64,000 bases of DNA, taken from Halothiobacillus sp045689735 (lineage in GTDB: Bacteria; Pseudomonadota; Gammaproteobacteria; Halothiobacillales; Halothiobacillaceae). The notes under the pieces are model-generated. The model was not told the DNA's origin and ran no database searches. It saw only the letters and a list, made by a program, of their open reading frames with translations. The stretch's first letter is position 1. Each line of letters starts with the position of its first letter. Of this stretch, positions 1-8,833 are shown piece by piece. A program made the translations under genes and the position numbers. The stretch lies in assembly GCF_045689735.1 (NCBI RefSeq), contig NZ_CP142685.1, positions 558,001 through 622,000 of the forward strand. The letters run 5' to 3'.

Positions 1-2693
1 CCGCCCTGGAACGGCAAGCCATGGCCATGATCACCCAAGGCAAAGAGACGCCTCCCGCGGTGCGACTCAAGGCCATCGAGCTGCTGCAAAGTCCGGCTTA
101 TTTCGCGGCGAAGGCGCGCATCATGACGCCGATTGCGCGGGTGACAGCAGCGGTTGCGCAGCGCACGACGGCGGCCGTGGAGCGGGCAGAAACCATCGCG
201 CTGGTGGTTCGGCTGGGCTTTATCCTGTTGATCGGCCTGCTGCTGTTTGTCTGGTGGCGAACCTGGCTGCTGCTGAACCGCATCCTCGGTGAACCCCTCG
301 ACGAGTTGCGGGAAGAGATGGCGCGGATCGGCGCTGGGGATTTTTCCGGTCAACCTCCGGCGTCGGGTTATCCGCTGGGTAGTGTGGCCGAAGCGCTGGC
401 GCGGACTCGGTCGCAGTTATTCGCTTTGTCCGAGACGCAGGCCGCGCATGAGGCGAAAATCGAGCGGATGCAGCGGCTCTATGCCGCGTTGAGCCAGTGT
501 AATCAGGCGATCGTCCGTTGCCAGCATGAGCAGGAATTGCTCGAACAGGTGTGCACGGATGCCATCACCTATGCCGGTATGCGCCTGGCCTGGATTGGCC
601 GCGTCGAGCCGGAGAGCGGGCGCGTGCGCGTCGTTGCCCAGGCAGGGGATCACCAGGACTATCTGGAAAATATTGAGATCAGCATCAATCCTGAGCTGCC
701 AACAGGACAGGGGGTGGTGGGTAATGCCATTCGTCTGGGGCAGGCGGTGTGGATTGACGATTTTGCGCAAGACGCACGGATGGCGGCTTGGCATGAACGA
801 GGCGCGCGTTCCGGTTGGCGTAGTGTTGCTTCATTGCCCCTGATCCGCCAGGGGGCGGTATGGGGCGCGTTCTCTCTCTATTCCGATGAATTGGCGGCCT
901 TTGATGAGGCCGCCCAGAACCTGTTGCTGGAAATGGCGCTGGATATTAGTTTTGCGCTGGATAATTTTGATCACCGCGCTGAACGCGAGCGTCTGTTCCA
1001 GGCGCAACAGCAGTTGCTCGAGCGCATGAAACGCATCACCAGTCATGTGCCGGGGATGTTGTTTGAAGTTCGGTTGCGCCCGGATGGGCGCATGCAGTTT
1101 CCTTTCGCCAGTAGTGGGGTGTACCAGATTTACCATCTCAAGCCTGAAGATATCTTGGAAGATGCAACGCCGCTGTTCCAGAAAATTCACCCGGATGACC
1201 GAGCAATGGTTGTGGCGTCGATTGAACGGTCGGCCAAGACGCTGCAGCCTTGGCGGATGGAGTACCGGTTGTTGGACGAAGATGGGCAAATTCACTGGCT
1301 GTACGGTTATTCACTGCCCGAGCGTGAGACGGATGGCAGCACGCTCTGGACGGGCATTAAAACCGATATTTCCGAACGCAAACAAACCGAAGAGCGTTTT
1401 GCAGCGCTGATCAATTTTGACCCGCTGACCGGCTTGCCGAGCCGCAAGTTATTGCTGGAGCATTTTGAATACACCCGCTACCTGTCCACCCAGCATCGGC
1501 AGCCCTATGCCGTGATCTTCCTCGATCTGGATCACTTCAAGAACATCAATGAAACCCTGGGGCATGATCAAGGGGATGAGCTGTTGATCCGGGTTGCCGA
1601 GCGCATGAAAAAGGTGCTGCGCCCGCAGGATACGCTGTCCCGCCAGGGTGGAGATGAATTCACGCTCTTACTGCCCGACTGCGATTCGGAGCTGGCCACA
1701 CGGATCGCGCAGCGGATGATCGAGACCATTCGCGCCCCGTTTGTTCTGGCTGGCCGTGAGGTCAGCCTCGGTGTATCCATGGGCATCGCCGTGGCGCCGG
1801 CCGATGGCGATGATTTCATCACCCTGTCAAAACATGCCGATATTGCGTTGTATCGCGCCAAGCAGAATGGCCGCAATGGGTTCCGCTTTTTCACACAAGA
1901 AATGCAGACTCAGTCCAACCGGCTGATGACGATCGATTCTGCCTTACGCCGAGCCCTCGCGGAACAGCAGTTCTCGCTGGTGTACCAGCCGCAGGTCTCG
2001 CTGCACACGGGGCAAATCGTGGGCGCTGAAGTTTTGCTGCGGTGGCAACATCCGGAGTTGGGGGCAATTTCACCGGCAGAATTCATCCCGATCGCCGAGG
2101 ATAACGGCCTGATTCTGCCGATTGGGGACTGGGTGTTGACGATGGCCACGCGGGATGCTGGTGCCTGGGTCGCTCAGGCGACGGCACCGTTCGTGCTGGC
2201 GGTGAATCTATCGGCCATCCAGTTTCGGCAGCGCGATTTGCCCGCGCGCGTCGCCGAAATTCTCCAGGCGGCGGATTTCCCCGCCCAGCATCTGGAGCTG
2301 GAATTGACCGAGCGTTCGGCGATGGAAAACCCCGAAACGGCCGTGGCACAGATGGCGGAACTCGATGCCTTGGGGATCCGGCTTTCAATGGACGATTTCG
2401 GGACGGGCTATTCTTCGCTGAGTTACCTCAAACGCTTCAAACTCTACAAGCTCAAGATCGATCAATCCTTCGTGCGCGATATGACCGAAGATGCCGATGA
2501 TCGGGCGATTGTGTCCACGATCATCCACATGGCGCAAAGCTTGGGGTTATCCACCATTGCCGAAGGGGTCGAGACGGCGGAACAACTGGCGCTGTTGCAG
2601 GCGATGGGCTGTGAGGAATCTCAAGGGTATTTCACTGGCCGCCCCATGAGCGCGGCCGATTTGACGGCGCTGCTGGCTAAGCAATTCGGCTGA
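1..2693 (+). CDS. GAF-PAS-GGDEF-EAL c-di-GMP protein, 5' end cut by window
   Basis: Membrane-bound protein that probably both makes and breaks down cyclic di-GMP. The frame is open to the window edge, so the ATG at 21 is unlikely to be the true start; a periplasmic sensor and a first membrane helix probably lie upstream. Counted from that ATG: membrane helix about 58-82, HAMP-like stretch 83-135, GAF about 165-318, PAS/PAC about 335-465, GGDEF about 468-625, EAL about 640-885. GGDEF is intact at 543-547 and is preceded by RPQD (534-537) five residues upstream, the product-inhibition I-site. The EAL domain keeps EVL (670), DDFGTGYSS and AEGVET, so both activities look possible. It is convergent with rsgA. 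A weak AGCGC/GCGCT hairpin (2699-2714) follows the stop. Confidence 0.9.
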   Translation, partial: ALERQAMAMITQGKETPPAVRLKAIELLQSPAYFAAKARIMTPIARVTAAVAQRTTAAVERAETIALVVRLGFILLIGLLLFVWWRTWLLLNRILGEPLDELREEMARIGAGDFSGQPPASGYPLGSVAEALARTRSQLFALSETQAAHEAKIERMQRLYAALSQCNQAIVRCQHEQELLEQVCTDAITYAGMRLAWIGRVEPESGRVRVVAQAGDHQDYLENIEISINPELPTGQGVVGNAIRLGQAVWIDDFAQDARMAAWHERGARSGWRSVASLPLIRQGAVWGAFSLYSDELAAFDEAAQNLLLEMALDISFALDNFDHRAERERLFQAQQQLLERMKRITSHVPGMLFEVRLRPDGRMQFPFASSGVYQIYHLKPEDILEDATPLFQKIHPDDRAMVVASIERSAKTLQPWRMEYRLLDEDGQIHWLYGYSLPERETDGSTLWTGIKTDISERKQTEERFAALINFDPLTGLPSRKLLLEHFEYTRYLSTQHRQPYAVIFLDLDHFKNINETLGHDQGDELLIRVAERMKKVLRPQDTLSRQGGDEFTLLLPDCDSELATRIAQRMIETIRAPFVLAGREVSLGVSMGIAVAPADGDDFITLSKHADIALYRAKQNGRNGFRFFTQEMQTQSNRLMTIDSALRRALAEQQFSLVYQPQVSLHTGQIVGAEVLLRWQHPELGAISPAEFIPIAEDNGLILPIGDWVLTMATRDAGAWVAQATAPFVLAVNLSAIQFRQRDLPARVAEILQAADFPAQHLELELTERSAMENPETAVAQMAELDALGIRLSMDDFGTGYSSLSYLKRFKLYKLKIDQSFVRDMTEDADDRAIVSTIIHMAQSLGLSTIAEGVETAEQLALLQAMGCEESQGYFTGRPMSAADLTALLAKQFG

Positions 2694-2776
2694 CGATGAG
2701 CGCAATTCGGCGCTGAATGCATTCCCCTTTCCCAACATCCCACACGAGGGAGCGCCGGGCTGGAGGTATTGATCGC

Positions 2777-3757
2777 TCAGGACTTGTGTTTTTCCGGCTG
2801 GCGTGCGGCGGCGCGCAGGGTTTGATAGTGCGCGAACCGGCGGGCGTCGAGCTGGCCATCGGTGGCCGCGGCGCGCACCGCGCAACCGGGTTCGGCATTG
2901 TGGCTGCAGTTGGCGAAGCGGCAAGCCTGGGCGTATTCCATGATGTCGGGGAAGGCGCGGTCGATCGCTTTGGCGTCGGGGGAATTCAGCGAAAAGTCCC
3001 GCACGCCGGGCGCGTCGATCAGGCCGCCGGGCAGGCTATCCAGACGAAAGAGCGTGCTGTGCCGCGTCGTGTGCTGCCCCTCTTGGTTATGCGTGGACAA
3101 TTCGGCGATGGCGGCGTGGGCGGCCTGAGCGGTCAAGGCTCGCGCCAGTGAGGTTTTGCCGACGCCGGAGAGCCCCACCATCATCGAGATCTTGTCATCG
3201 AGCGCGGCGCGCAGGGTCGCCATGCCTTCGCCGGTGCGGGCGCTAACCCGCAGCAGGCGCCAGCCGAGTGCTTGCCAAAGCTGAAGGTTTTCTTCGATGG
3301 CCACGGTCGCCGAGGACTCGGTCATGAGGTCGATTTTATTGAGGACGAGCAGCGGTTCGGCCGGTAAATCCAGCGTGGCAATCAGCAGGTTTTCGACTAC
3401 ATTCGGATTCATCCACGGCACGGGGGCGAGCACGATCAGCACTTGATCGAGATTCGCCGCCATCAGCTTGAGCTTGCCGTGGGTATCCGGGCGAATCAGG
3501 GCGTTGTGGCGCGGCAGTACGCGCTCGACGACCGGTTTGCCTTCTTCCCCTTCCACCCAGCCGATGCGGTCGCCCGGCGCGAGTGCGCCCAGGGTGCGCC
3601 GGGGATTGGCGCGTGCCCAGTGGCCGGCCTGGGTTTCGATGACCACCTCGGTGCCGTGGTGGGTGATGACGGTGCCTGGTTGAGTATCGAGATCGGGCGG
3701 GGCGCTTTGACGGCGGGCGATGGTTTTTTGCTGGCGTTCGGTCAGGCGGAATTTCAT
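2777..3757 (-). CDS. rsgA: Ribosome small-subunit GTPase RsgA
   Basis: Circularly permuted GTPase that helps late maturation of the 30S ribosomal subunit (known for the family). Residue order matches the permutation: OB-fold N-terminus, then G4 NKID at 140-143, G1 GLSGVGKT at 195-202, and G3 DAPG at 248-251. The C-terminal zinc motif has C279, C284, H286 and C292. The length of 326 aa is normal. It starts 8 bp after the mgtE stop, so the two genes are likely cotranscribed, mgtE first. No defects seen. Confidence 0.96.
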   Translation of the reverse strand: MKFRLTERQQKTIARRQSAPPDLDTQPGTVITHHGTEVVIETQAGHWARANPRRTLGALAPGDRIGWVEGEEGKPVVERVLPRHNALIRPDTHGKLKLMAANLDQVLIVLAPVPWMNPNVVENLLIATLDLPAEPLLVLNKIDLMTESSATVAIEENLQLWQALGWRLLRVSARTGEGMATLRAALDDKISMMVGLSGVGKTSLARALTAQAAHAAIAELSTHNQEGQHTTRHSTLFRLDSLPGGLIDAPGVRDFSLNSPDAKAIDRAFPDIMEYAQACRFANCSHNAEPGCAVRAAATDGQLDARRFAHYQTLRAAARQPEKHKS

Positions 3758-3765
3758 GGGCTGGG

Positions 3766-5211
3766 TTATTTCAGCAAAAACAGGCTGGCCAGCCCGAGGA
3801 AAATGAAAAACCCGCCGGAATCGGTGATGGCGGTGATGAGGACGGAGCTGCCCAGCGCCGGGTCTCGCCCCAGTTTCATGCGCGTGACGGGGATGGTGAC
3901 GCCAAAAAATGCCGCCGCCTGGAAGTTCAGCACCACCGCCGCCATCATGACGCCGGAGAGCGCCGGATCGTGGTAGAACAGCAGGGTAATGAGCGCCAGC
4001 GCGCCGCCCCAGACCAGCCCGTTGATCAGGGCGACGCGCAGCTCTTTGCCGTAGAGCAGGCGAATGTCGCGGTTATCGAGTTTGCGGAAGGCCAGTTCCC
4101 GCACGATCATGGTGATGGTCTGGTTGCCGACATTGCCCCCCATGCCCGCGACGATCGGCATCAGCGCGGCGAGGGCGACGATTTGCTCAATCGCGCCATC
4201 GAACAAACCGATGACCCGCGAGGCGATCAGGGCGGTGACCAGGTTGATGGCCAGCCAGGGCGTGCGGTTTTTTACACTTTTGACAATGGGCGCGAAGATG
4301 TCTTCTTCTTCGTGCAGACCGACTTGCGCGAGCCGCTCCTCATCGCTGGATTCGCGGATATAGTCGAGCACGGTGTCGATCGTCAGCCGGCCGACGATAT
4401 GGCGCTGCGCGTCGATGACCGGGGCGCTGATCAGGTCGTAACGCTCGAAGGCATCGGCTGCCTCGCGGGCTTTCTCCGTTGGGCTGAATTCCACCGCATC
4501 GCGCGCCATGACGGTTTCGACCACGGCATCCGGTTCGCTCAGCAGCAGGGTTTTGAGGTGTAGCAAACCGACAAACCCGCCGTCGCGGTTGATGACGAAC
4601 AGTTTGTCCGTGTGATCTGGCAGGTCATCCATCCGGCGAAGGTAGCGCTGCACCACTTCGATGCGCACATCGGCGCGCACCGTGATCATCTCGAAATCCA
4701 TCAAGGCGCCGACGGTATCCTCGGGATAGGACATCGCCTGCCGCAGTTGCTCGCGTTCGGCGCTCGGCAGGGTGGTGAGTACCTCGGCCAGAACCTGCTC
4801 GGGCAGGTCGGGCGCGATGTCGGCGAGTTCGTCCGCTTCGAGCTGCGTGGCCGCGTTGAGAATTTCCTGACGGTTCATCGCCGCGACCAGGCTGGCACGC
4901 ACCGCATCGGAGACTTCGAGTAGCACCTCGCCATCGTGTTCGGAGCGGACGAGATCCCACACCATCAGCCGCTCATCCTGCGGCAGCGCTTCGAGCACGA
5001 TGGCAATATCGGCTGGATGCAGTTTGGCCAGCCGCATCTGCAACCGTGCCAGATTTTGCTTGTGAACCAGTTGCTCGACGAGGTTGTGATTGGGCTCATG
5101 CGCCCGATCGACCAGGCTTTCGACCAGGCGGTTGCGCGCCATATCCTCGCGGATATCGCGAATCAGCCGGGAGATGTGCCGGGGATTCTCGTGGTCGATC
5201 AATTCGGTCAT
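3766..5211 (-). CDS. mgtE: Magnesium transporter MgtE
   Basis: Mg2+ channel/transporter of the inner membrane. The 481 aa show the family layout: an N-terminal superhelical domain to about residue 155, two CBS domains at about 160-290, then five hydrophobic helices to the C-terminus. The conserved pore-region motif GGNVGNQT is present, and the protein ends in a hydrophobic helix with the family's D-P-A-L-G-S-S stretch just before it. It is the first gene of a probable mgtE-rsgA pair and is divergent from orn across about 120 bp (5212-5330), which must hold both promoters. I see no obvious magnesium riboswitch in that short gap. Confidence 0.95.
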   Translation of the reverse strand: MTELIDHENPRHISRLIRDIREDMARNRLVESLVDRAHEPNHNLVEQLVHKQNLARLQMRLAKLHPADIAIVLEALPQDERLMVWDLVRSEHDGEVLLEVSDAVRASLVAAMNRQEILNAATQLEADELADIAPDLPEQVLAEVLTTLPSAEREQLRQAMSYPEDTVGALMDFEMITVRADVRIEVVQRYLRRMDDLPDHTDKLFVINRDGGFVGLLHLKTLLLSEPDAVVETVMARDAVEFSPTEKAREAADAFERYDLISAPVIDAQRHIVGRLTIDTVLDYIRESSDEERLAQVGLHEEEDIFAPIVKSVKNRTPWLAINLVTALIASRVIGLFDGAIEQIVALAALMPIVAGMGGNVGNQTITMIVRELAFRKLDNRDIRLLYGKELRVALINGLVWGGALALITLLFYHDPALSGVMMAAVVLNFQAAAFFGVTIPVTRMKLGRDPALGSSVLITAITDSGGFFIFLGLASLFLLK

Positions 5212-5330
5212 AAATTATCCGTCATGCGGCGCGTTCGCCCGCGATTTTGCCGATTTTTCCCGATATGCGCCATGCGAGATTACGAATCGGTTCATGGTAG
5301 CCTGTGCGCACTTAATTGAAGGGGGCTGCC

Positions 5331-5879
5331 ATGAGCGCGACCGACGCGACTGAAAATCTGATTTGGATCGATCTCGAAATGACGGGGCTCGATCCGGATA
5401 CCGATACGGTACTCGAAATTGCCACCATCGTGACCGATAAGCATTTGAATATTTTGGCTGAAGGGCCGGTGCTTGCCGTGTCTCATCCCAAAGAAACGCT
5501 GGCGCGGATGGACGAGTGGAATCAGCGCACGCACGGCGAAAGTGGTCTGATCGCGCGGGTGCTGGCCAGCGCGGTCACCATGCGCCAGGCGGAATTGCAG
5601 ACCCTGGAGTTTTTGCAGTCCTGGGCGGTGCCGGGTAAATCCCCGATGGCGGGGAACAGCATTTGTCAGGATCGGCGGTTTCTGGTGCGCTGCATGCCGC
5701 AACTGGAACAGTTTTTCCATTACCGCAATCTGGATGTCTCGACGGTGAAGGAACTGGCGCGCCGCTGGCAGCCGGAATTGCTGGCTGGTTTGAAGAAAAA
5801 TGCCAGTCATCAGGCGTTGGATGATATTCGCGGTTCGATTGCTGAATTGCAGTATTACCGCCAGCACTTTTTCCGCTGA
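5331..5879 (+). CDS. orn: Oligoribonuclease
   Basis: 3'-5' exoribonuclease that degrades 2-5 nt RNAs, including pGpG from c-di-GMP breakdown, which fits the c-di-GMP enzymes on both sides. DEDDh residues are visible: D and E in IDLEMTG near the N-terminus, D in SICQDRRF, and H and D in HQALDDIRG near the C-terminus. I start at the ATG at 5331, preceded by the Shine-Dalgarno GAAGGGGG; an in-frame TTG at 5316 lies upstream of it. From 5331 the protein is 182 aa, the usual family length. Confidence 0.96.
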   Translation: MSATDATENLIWIDLEMTGLDPDTDTVLEIATIVTDKHLNILAEGPVLAVSHPKETLARMDEWNQRTHGESGLIARVLASAVTMRQAELQTLEFLQSWAVPGKSPMAGNSICQDRRFLVRCMPQLEQFFHYRNLDVSTVKELARRWQPELLAGLKKNASHQALDDIRGSIAELQYYRQHFFR

Positions 5880-5920
5880 CATCGCCTTGCCCCCTCGATA
5901 GGAGAGGGTTGGGGGCGATG
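5880..5920. repeat. Imperfect palindrome after orn, terminator or repeat relic
   Basis: CATCGCC (5880-5886) pairs with GGCGATG (5914-5920), and inside it CCCCTC faces GAG/GGG runs. No T-tract follows, so a rho-independent terminator is not well supported. The inner CCCCTC...GAGAGGGTTGGGG resembles a worn copy of the palindrome found inside hsdS at about 15.6 kb. Confidence 0.4.
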
Positions 5921-5966
5921 GAAGCTCAGGTATTGGCCGGCCCTTGGCACGGTCTTTTAACGCTTG

Positions 5967-7025
5967 TCAAAGATCCTCGGCGGCGGGTTCTTCGCTCGGG
6001 CAGCGTTGCCCAACCACCTGATCCCGCCCTTGCGCCTTGGCTTGCATCAGCGCGTCATCGGCGCGGCGGAGCAGGGCGTCTGGTGTGTCGCGCAGATGCA
6101 CGCAGGCGACGCCAAAAGACATGGTCAAACCGCCCAGATCACGGCCACTCTCGGCCAGCCGCAGCCGCGACCCGGCGATTTTGCTGCGCAACTGTTGCGC
6201 CACGGCGATGCCGCCCTCGAATTGGGTGTGCGGCAGCACAATGGCGAATTCTTCCCCGCCAAAGCGAATGACCGTGTCTTGCCCTTTGACATTCGCCATC
6301 AGCGTGCGCGCGACGAAGCGCAGAATCTTGTCGCCGACCAGATGGCCATAGCCGTCGTTGATGCGTTTGAAAAAATCGATGTCGGACAAGATCACGCAGA
6401 AGGGGATTTTTTCCTGCAGAAAAATCTGGATGCGCTGCTGCAACAGGTCATTCAGGCCCCGGCGATTGGCCAGCCCGGTGAGTGGATCGGTGCGCGCGTC
6501 TCGGCGGGCGGCTTCCAACTCCTCTTTGAGCCGGTTGATTTCATCTCCGGCGCTGGTGAGCTGGATCGAGGTATCTTTGGTGCTGCGCTGAATCTCGCGG
6601 GAATCATCGATGATTTCCGCCGTCAGACTGCGAATGTCTTCGATCGAATCGCTGCGGTCGATTTTCCGCATGAAGTCGCCGAGTGACGCCGCGTAGTTGG
6701 AAAATTCATTGCCGGTCGTCAGCATTTGCATCATCAGGTTGCGCACCACGCGCAACAGGGCAGCGTGCGCCTTGCTCATTTCTTTGAGGCTGCCGTTGAG
6801 CAGGTGGGTGTCGAAAATCTCTTGTGCGCGATCCATCGTCAACCCCGCTTCGGCGTTGATGGCATCGTCGATGTCCTTGGTCAAGCTCGCATCCCGCCGC
6901 AGCGCCCGTTCATAGAACAGGGTGAAGTAGATCGGGTTGGGCGGCAGGTTCAGCGCCTGCAATTCGCTGAGGGTGAGGCGCAGCACCTCATGCGATTGCG
7001 CCTGGTCGTGGGTGTAATCAAACAT
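5967..7025 (-). CDS. GGDEF diguanylate cyclase
   Basis: Cytosolic diguanylate cyclase of 352 aa. The N-terminal half (about 1-180) is helical with a likely coiled coil before the catalytic domain and no membrane helix. The GGDEF domain fills the C-terminal half and carries RFGGEEF, an active variant of the signature. The I-site position reads KGQD instead of RxxD, so product inhibition may be weak. It lies 29 bp downstream of the PilZ gene on the same strand, so a c-di-GMP producer and a c-di-GMP receptor are probably cotranscribed. The input signal is unknown. Confidence 0.92.
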   Translation of the reverse strand: MFDYTHDQAQSHEVLRLTLSELQALNLPPNPIYFTLFYERALRRDASLTKDIDDAINAEAGLTMDRAQEIFDTHLLNGSLKEMSKAHAALLRVVRNLMMQMLTTGNEFSNYAASLGDFMRKIDRSDSIEDIRSLTAEIIDDSREIQRSTKDTSIQLTSAGDEINRLKEELEAARRDARTDPLTGLANRRGLNDLLQQRIQIFLQEKIPFCVILSDIDFFKRINDGYGHLVGDKILRFVARTLMANVKGQDTVIRFGGEEFAIVLPHTQFEGGIAVAQQLRSKIAGSRLRLAESGRDLGGLTMSFGVACVHLRDTPDALLRRADDALMQAKAQGRDQVVGQRCPSEEPAAEDL

Positions 7026-7054
7026 GCCTGAAAAATCCTTTTTTCAACAAGTCG

Positions 7055-7477
7055 TTATTCGGTTGGCGCTTGCTGCGCTGTAGAGAAGAGTTCACTGAGT
7101 TCACGGTCAATTTGTTGGTCATCGGCCACATTGGCGATCAGCAGTTGTCGGAGGGTGGTGAGGTTGTCGAGATCGATCGTTGGCCAGGAAACCCCAAGCC
7201 AGTGGCTGCTGGCATGGCGCACCTCGGCATTCAGGGAGAGCAGCAAAATGCGCTCCGGGTCGGAGAGTAAATCCAGATGCAGGGCGGTATTGAGCGCGCA
7301 GGGTTGGGGCAGGGGGGTGTCGAGTTTGAGCAGCGCGCCTTTCAGGGAGATGTCTGTCACGAGGGCGCCCAATTCTTGCCCCTGCAAACGCACCACCGCC
7401 GGCAGCCCCAAGGCAGGCCGGACATAATGTCGGTGGTTGTTCGTCGGCGGTCGTTCGTGCATGGGTAATGGCATCAT
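7055..7477 (-). CDS. PilZ-domain c-di-GMP receptor
   Basis: Small cytosolic protein (140 aa) with a PilZ domain. The c-di-GMP contact residues are visible: arginines in RHYVRP near residue 17 and the D-x-S-x-x-G-type motif DISLKGA near residue 43. There is no other domain, so it probably acts through a partner. It sits between a small membrane gene (42 bp upstream) and the GGDEF gene (29 bp downstream), all on the minus strand behind cydAB. Whether one transcript covers cydA to the cyclase cannot be told from sequence alone. Confidence 0.85.
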   Translation of the reverse strand: MMPLPMHERPPTNNHRHYVRPALGLPAVVRLQGQELGALVTDISLKGALLKLDTPLPQPCALNTALHLDLLSDPERILLLSLNAEVRHASSHWLGVSWPTIDLDNLTTLRQLLIANVADDQQIDRELSELFSTAQQAPTE

Positions 7478-7519
7478 GAAAGCGCTTGAGCGGCAATGTG
7501 CGGGCTTTTGCGGGCGCTG

Positions 7520-7774
7520 TCAATCGTTACGCGCCGCGCCATTTGCGCGGTGCCGACAGTATCGGGTGAAATCCCGCCAGATCAGATGACCCAAAAGCCC
7601 GGCCATGAGCGCGGTCATCCCCGCGGCGCCAAGCCACAACGGAGGGGGGGGCGTGAAAATGGCGGCGACGAGCCACAGGCCCAGCGCTGGGACGATCATG
7701 AACAGCGCCGCACCCCGGTTCCGCCGCCAAAGGGCGCGCCAGCACGGCTGCGGCTCGGCTTCAATGGTTGGCAT
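7520..7774 (-). CDS. Small two-helix membrane protein behind cydB
   Basis: Hypothetical protein of 84 aa from the ATG at 7774. An upstream in-frame start at 7801 would put more of the gene inside cydB. It has two hydrophobic segments (around residues 20-40 and 45-62) with basic residues before the first and after the second, so both ends probably face the cytosol. It overlaps the cydB 3' end by 14 bp, which suggests translational coupling. Position and topology resemble the small accessory proteins of cyd operons (YbgE/CydX-like), but I recognise no family motif and the link is inferred from context. Confidence 0.6.
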   Translation of the reverse strand: MPTIEAEPQPCWRALWRRNRGAALFMIVPALGLWLVAAIFTPPPPLWLGAAGMTALMAGLLGHLIWRDFTRYCRHRANGAARND

Positions 7775-8810
7775 AACCGGCGAGTTTGTGCAGCCGCGCA
7801 CGGAAGACCCAGGCTTGATAGAAGTTGTACGACAGCATCACCGGCACAAAACCCAGCATGGCATAACTGAATGCGCTCAGGGAGTTGGAGGGGTTGGCGG
7901 CATCGAAGATCGTCATCGTACCGGGCACGAACCAGGGGTAGAGCGTCGCCATCATGGTGCCAAAATTGATGAATACGATCGCACCCAGCCAGAGCATGGC
8001 GGTAATGTCCCGCTGCTCGCGCGAGGCGCGGCGCATTTCCCAGGTGGCGCCCAGCACGACCGCGCCGGCCAGTCCATAGACCCACATATATTCCCCAAAC
8101 CAGCGCGCCCGCGCCCAGGGGAACTGCAGCGCCGTCCAGATCACCGTGCTCAAAATGGCGATCAGGCCGAGATAGAACATCCAGTTGGTCCAACGCAGGG
8201 CTTTGGCATAAATTTCTGTGTCCCGGTCGAAGCGGGCACGCAGATACACGCCGCCGGCGAGCGACGCGGCGATGCTCGCGGTCACGCCCGTCCACAGGCT
8301 GAAGGGGGTAAGAAAATCCAGCGCCCCGCCGTTAAAGGTGGGCACCGGCCCGGCGGACAGAGAAAATCCTTGCAAAAACGCGCCCAGAGAAACCCCGGCG
8401 GCAAAGGTGGTGACCAGACTGCCCGCTCCAAACCCCCAGCCCCAGAAGTGTTTGCTGCGATCCGCATGGTGGTGGAATTCCAGCGACACCGCCCGCAAGA
8501 TGATGCCCCAGAGGGTGACCATCAGCGGAATCATCAGGTAGTGGAATAGCGAGCCATAGGCGAGTGGAAAGGTGCCGAAAATCGCCCCGCCCGCCACGAC
8601 CAGCCAGGTTTCATTCGCATCCCAGGTGCCGGCCATCGAGGCCATGATGGCGCCGCGTTCCTCATGATCCGCTTGAAATAACGAGAAGACGCCAGAGCCG
8701 AGATCCGCACCATCCAAGATGATGTAGAGCACGACAAACAGGCCGATCAGCAGCCACCAGATCACGGTCAGCCATTGGTAGCCGTGGGTTATCGTAAAAA
8801 TATGTTCCAT
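7761..8810 (-). CDS. cydB: Cytochrome bd ubiquinol oxidase subunit II
   Basis: Heme-free partner subunit of the bd-type quinol oxidase, an inner-membrane terminal oxidase with high oxygen affinity. The 349 aa carry the family start (helix then LDGADLGSGV) and the GTWDANETWLV motif near residue 55, followed by several further membrane helices. I chose the ATG at 8810 because GGAG lies 10 nt upstream; the ATG at 8819 is too close to it. The open frame continues upstream into cydA, but that extension is not CydB-like. It begins 23 bp after the cydA stop. Confidence 0.94.
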   Translation of the reverse strand: MEHIFTITHGYQWLTVIWWLLIGLFVVLYIILDGADLGSGVFSLFQADHEERGAIMASMAGTWDANETWLVVAGGAIFGTFPLAYGSLFHYLMIPLMVTLWGIILRAVSLEFHHHADRSKHFWGWGFGAGSLVTTFAAGVSLGAFLQGFSLSAGPVPTFNGGALDFLTPFSLWTGVTASIAASLAGGVYLRARFDRDTEIYAKALRWTNWMFYLGLIAILSTVIWTALQFPWARARWFGEYMWVYGLAGAVVLGATWEMRRASREQRDITAMLWLGAIVFINFGTMMATLYPWFVPGTMTIFDAANPSNSLSAFSYAMLGFVPVMLSYNFYQAWVFRARLHKLAGYANH

Positions 8811-8833
8811 AACGAACATGCTCCGTTCAATTA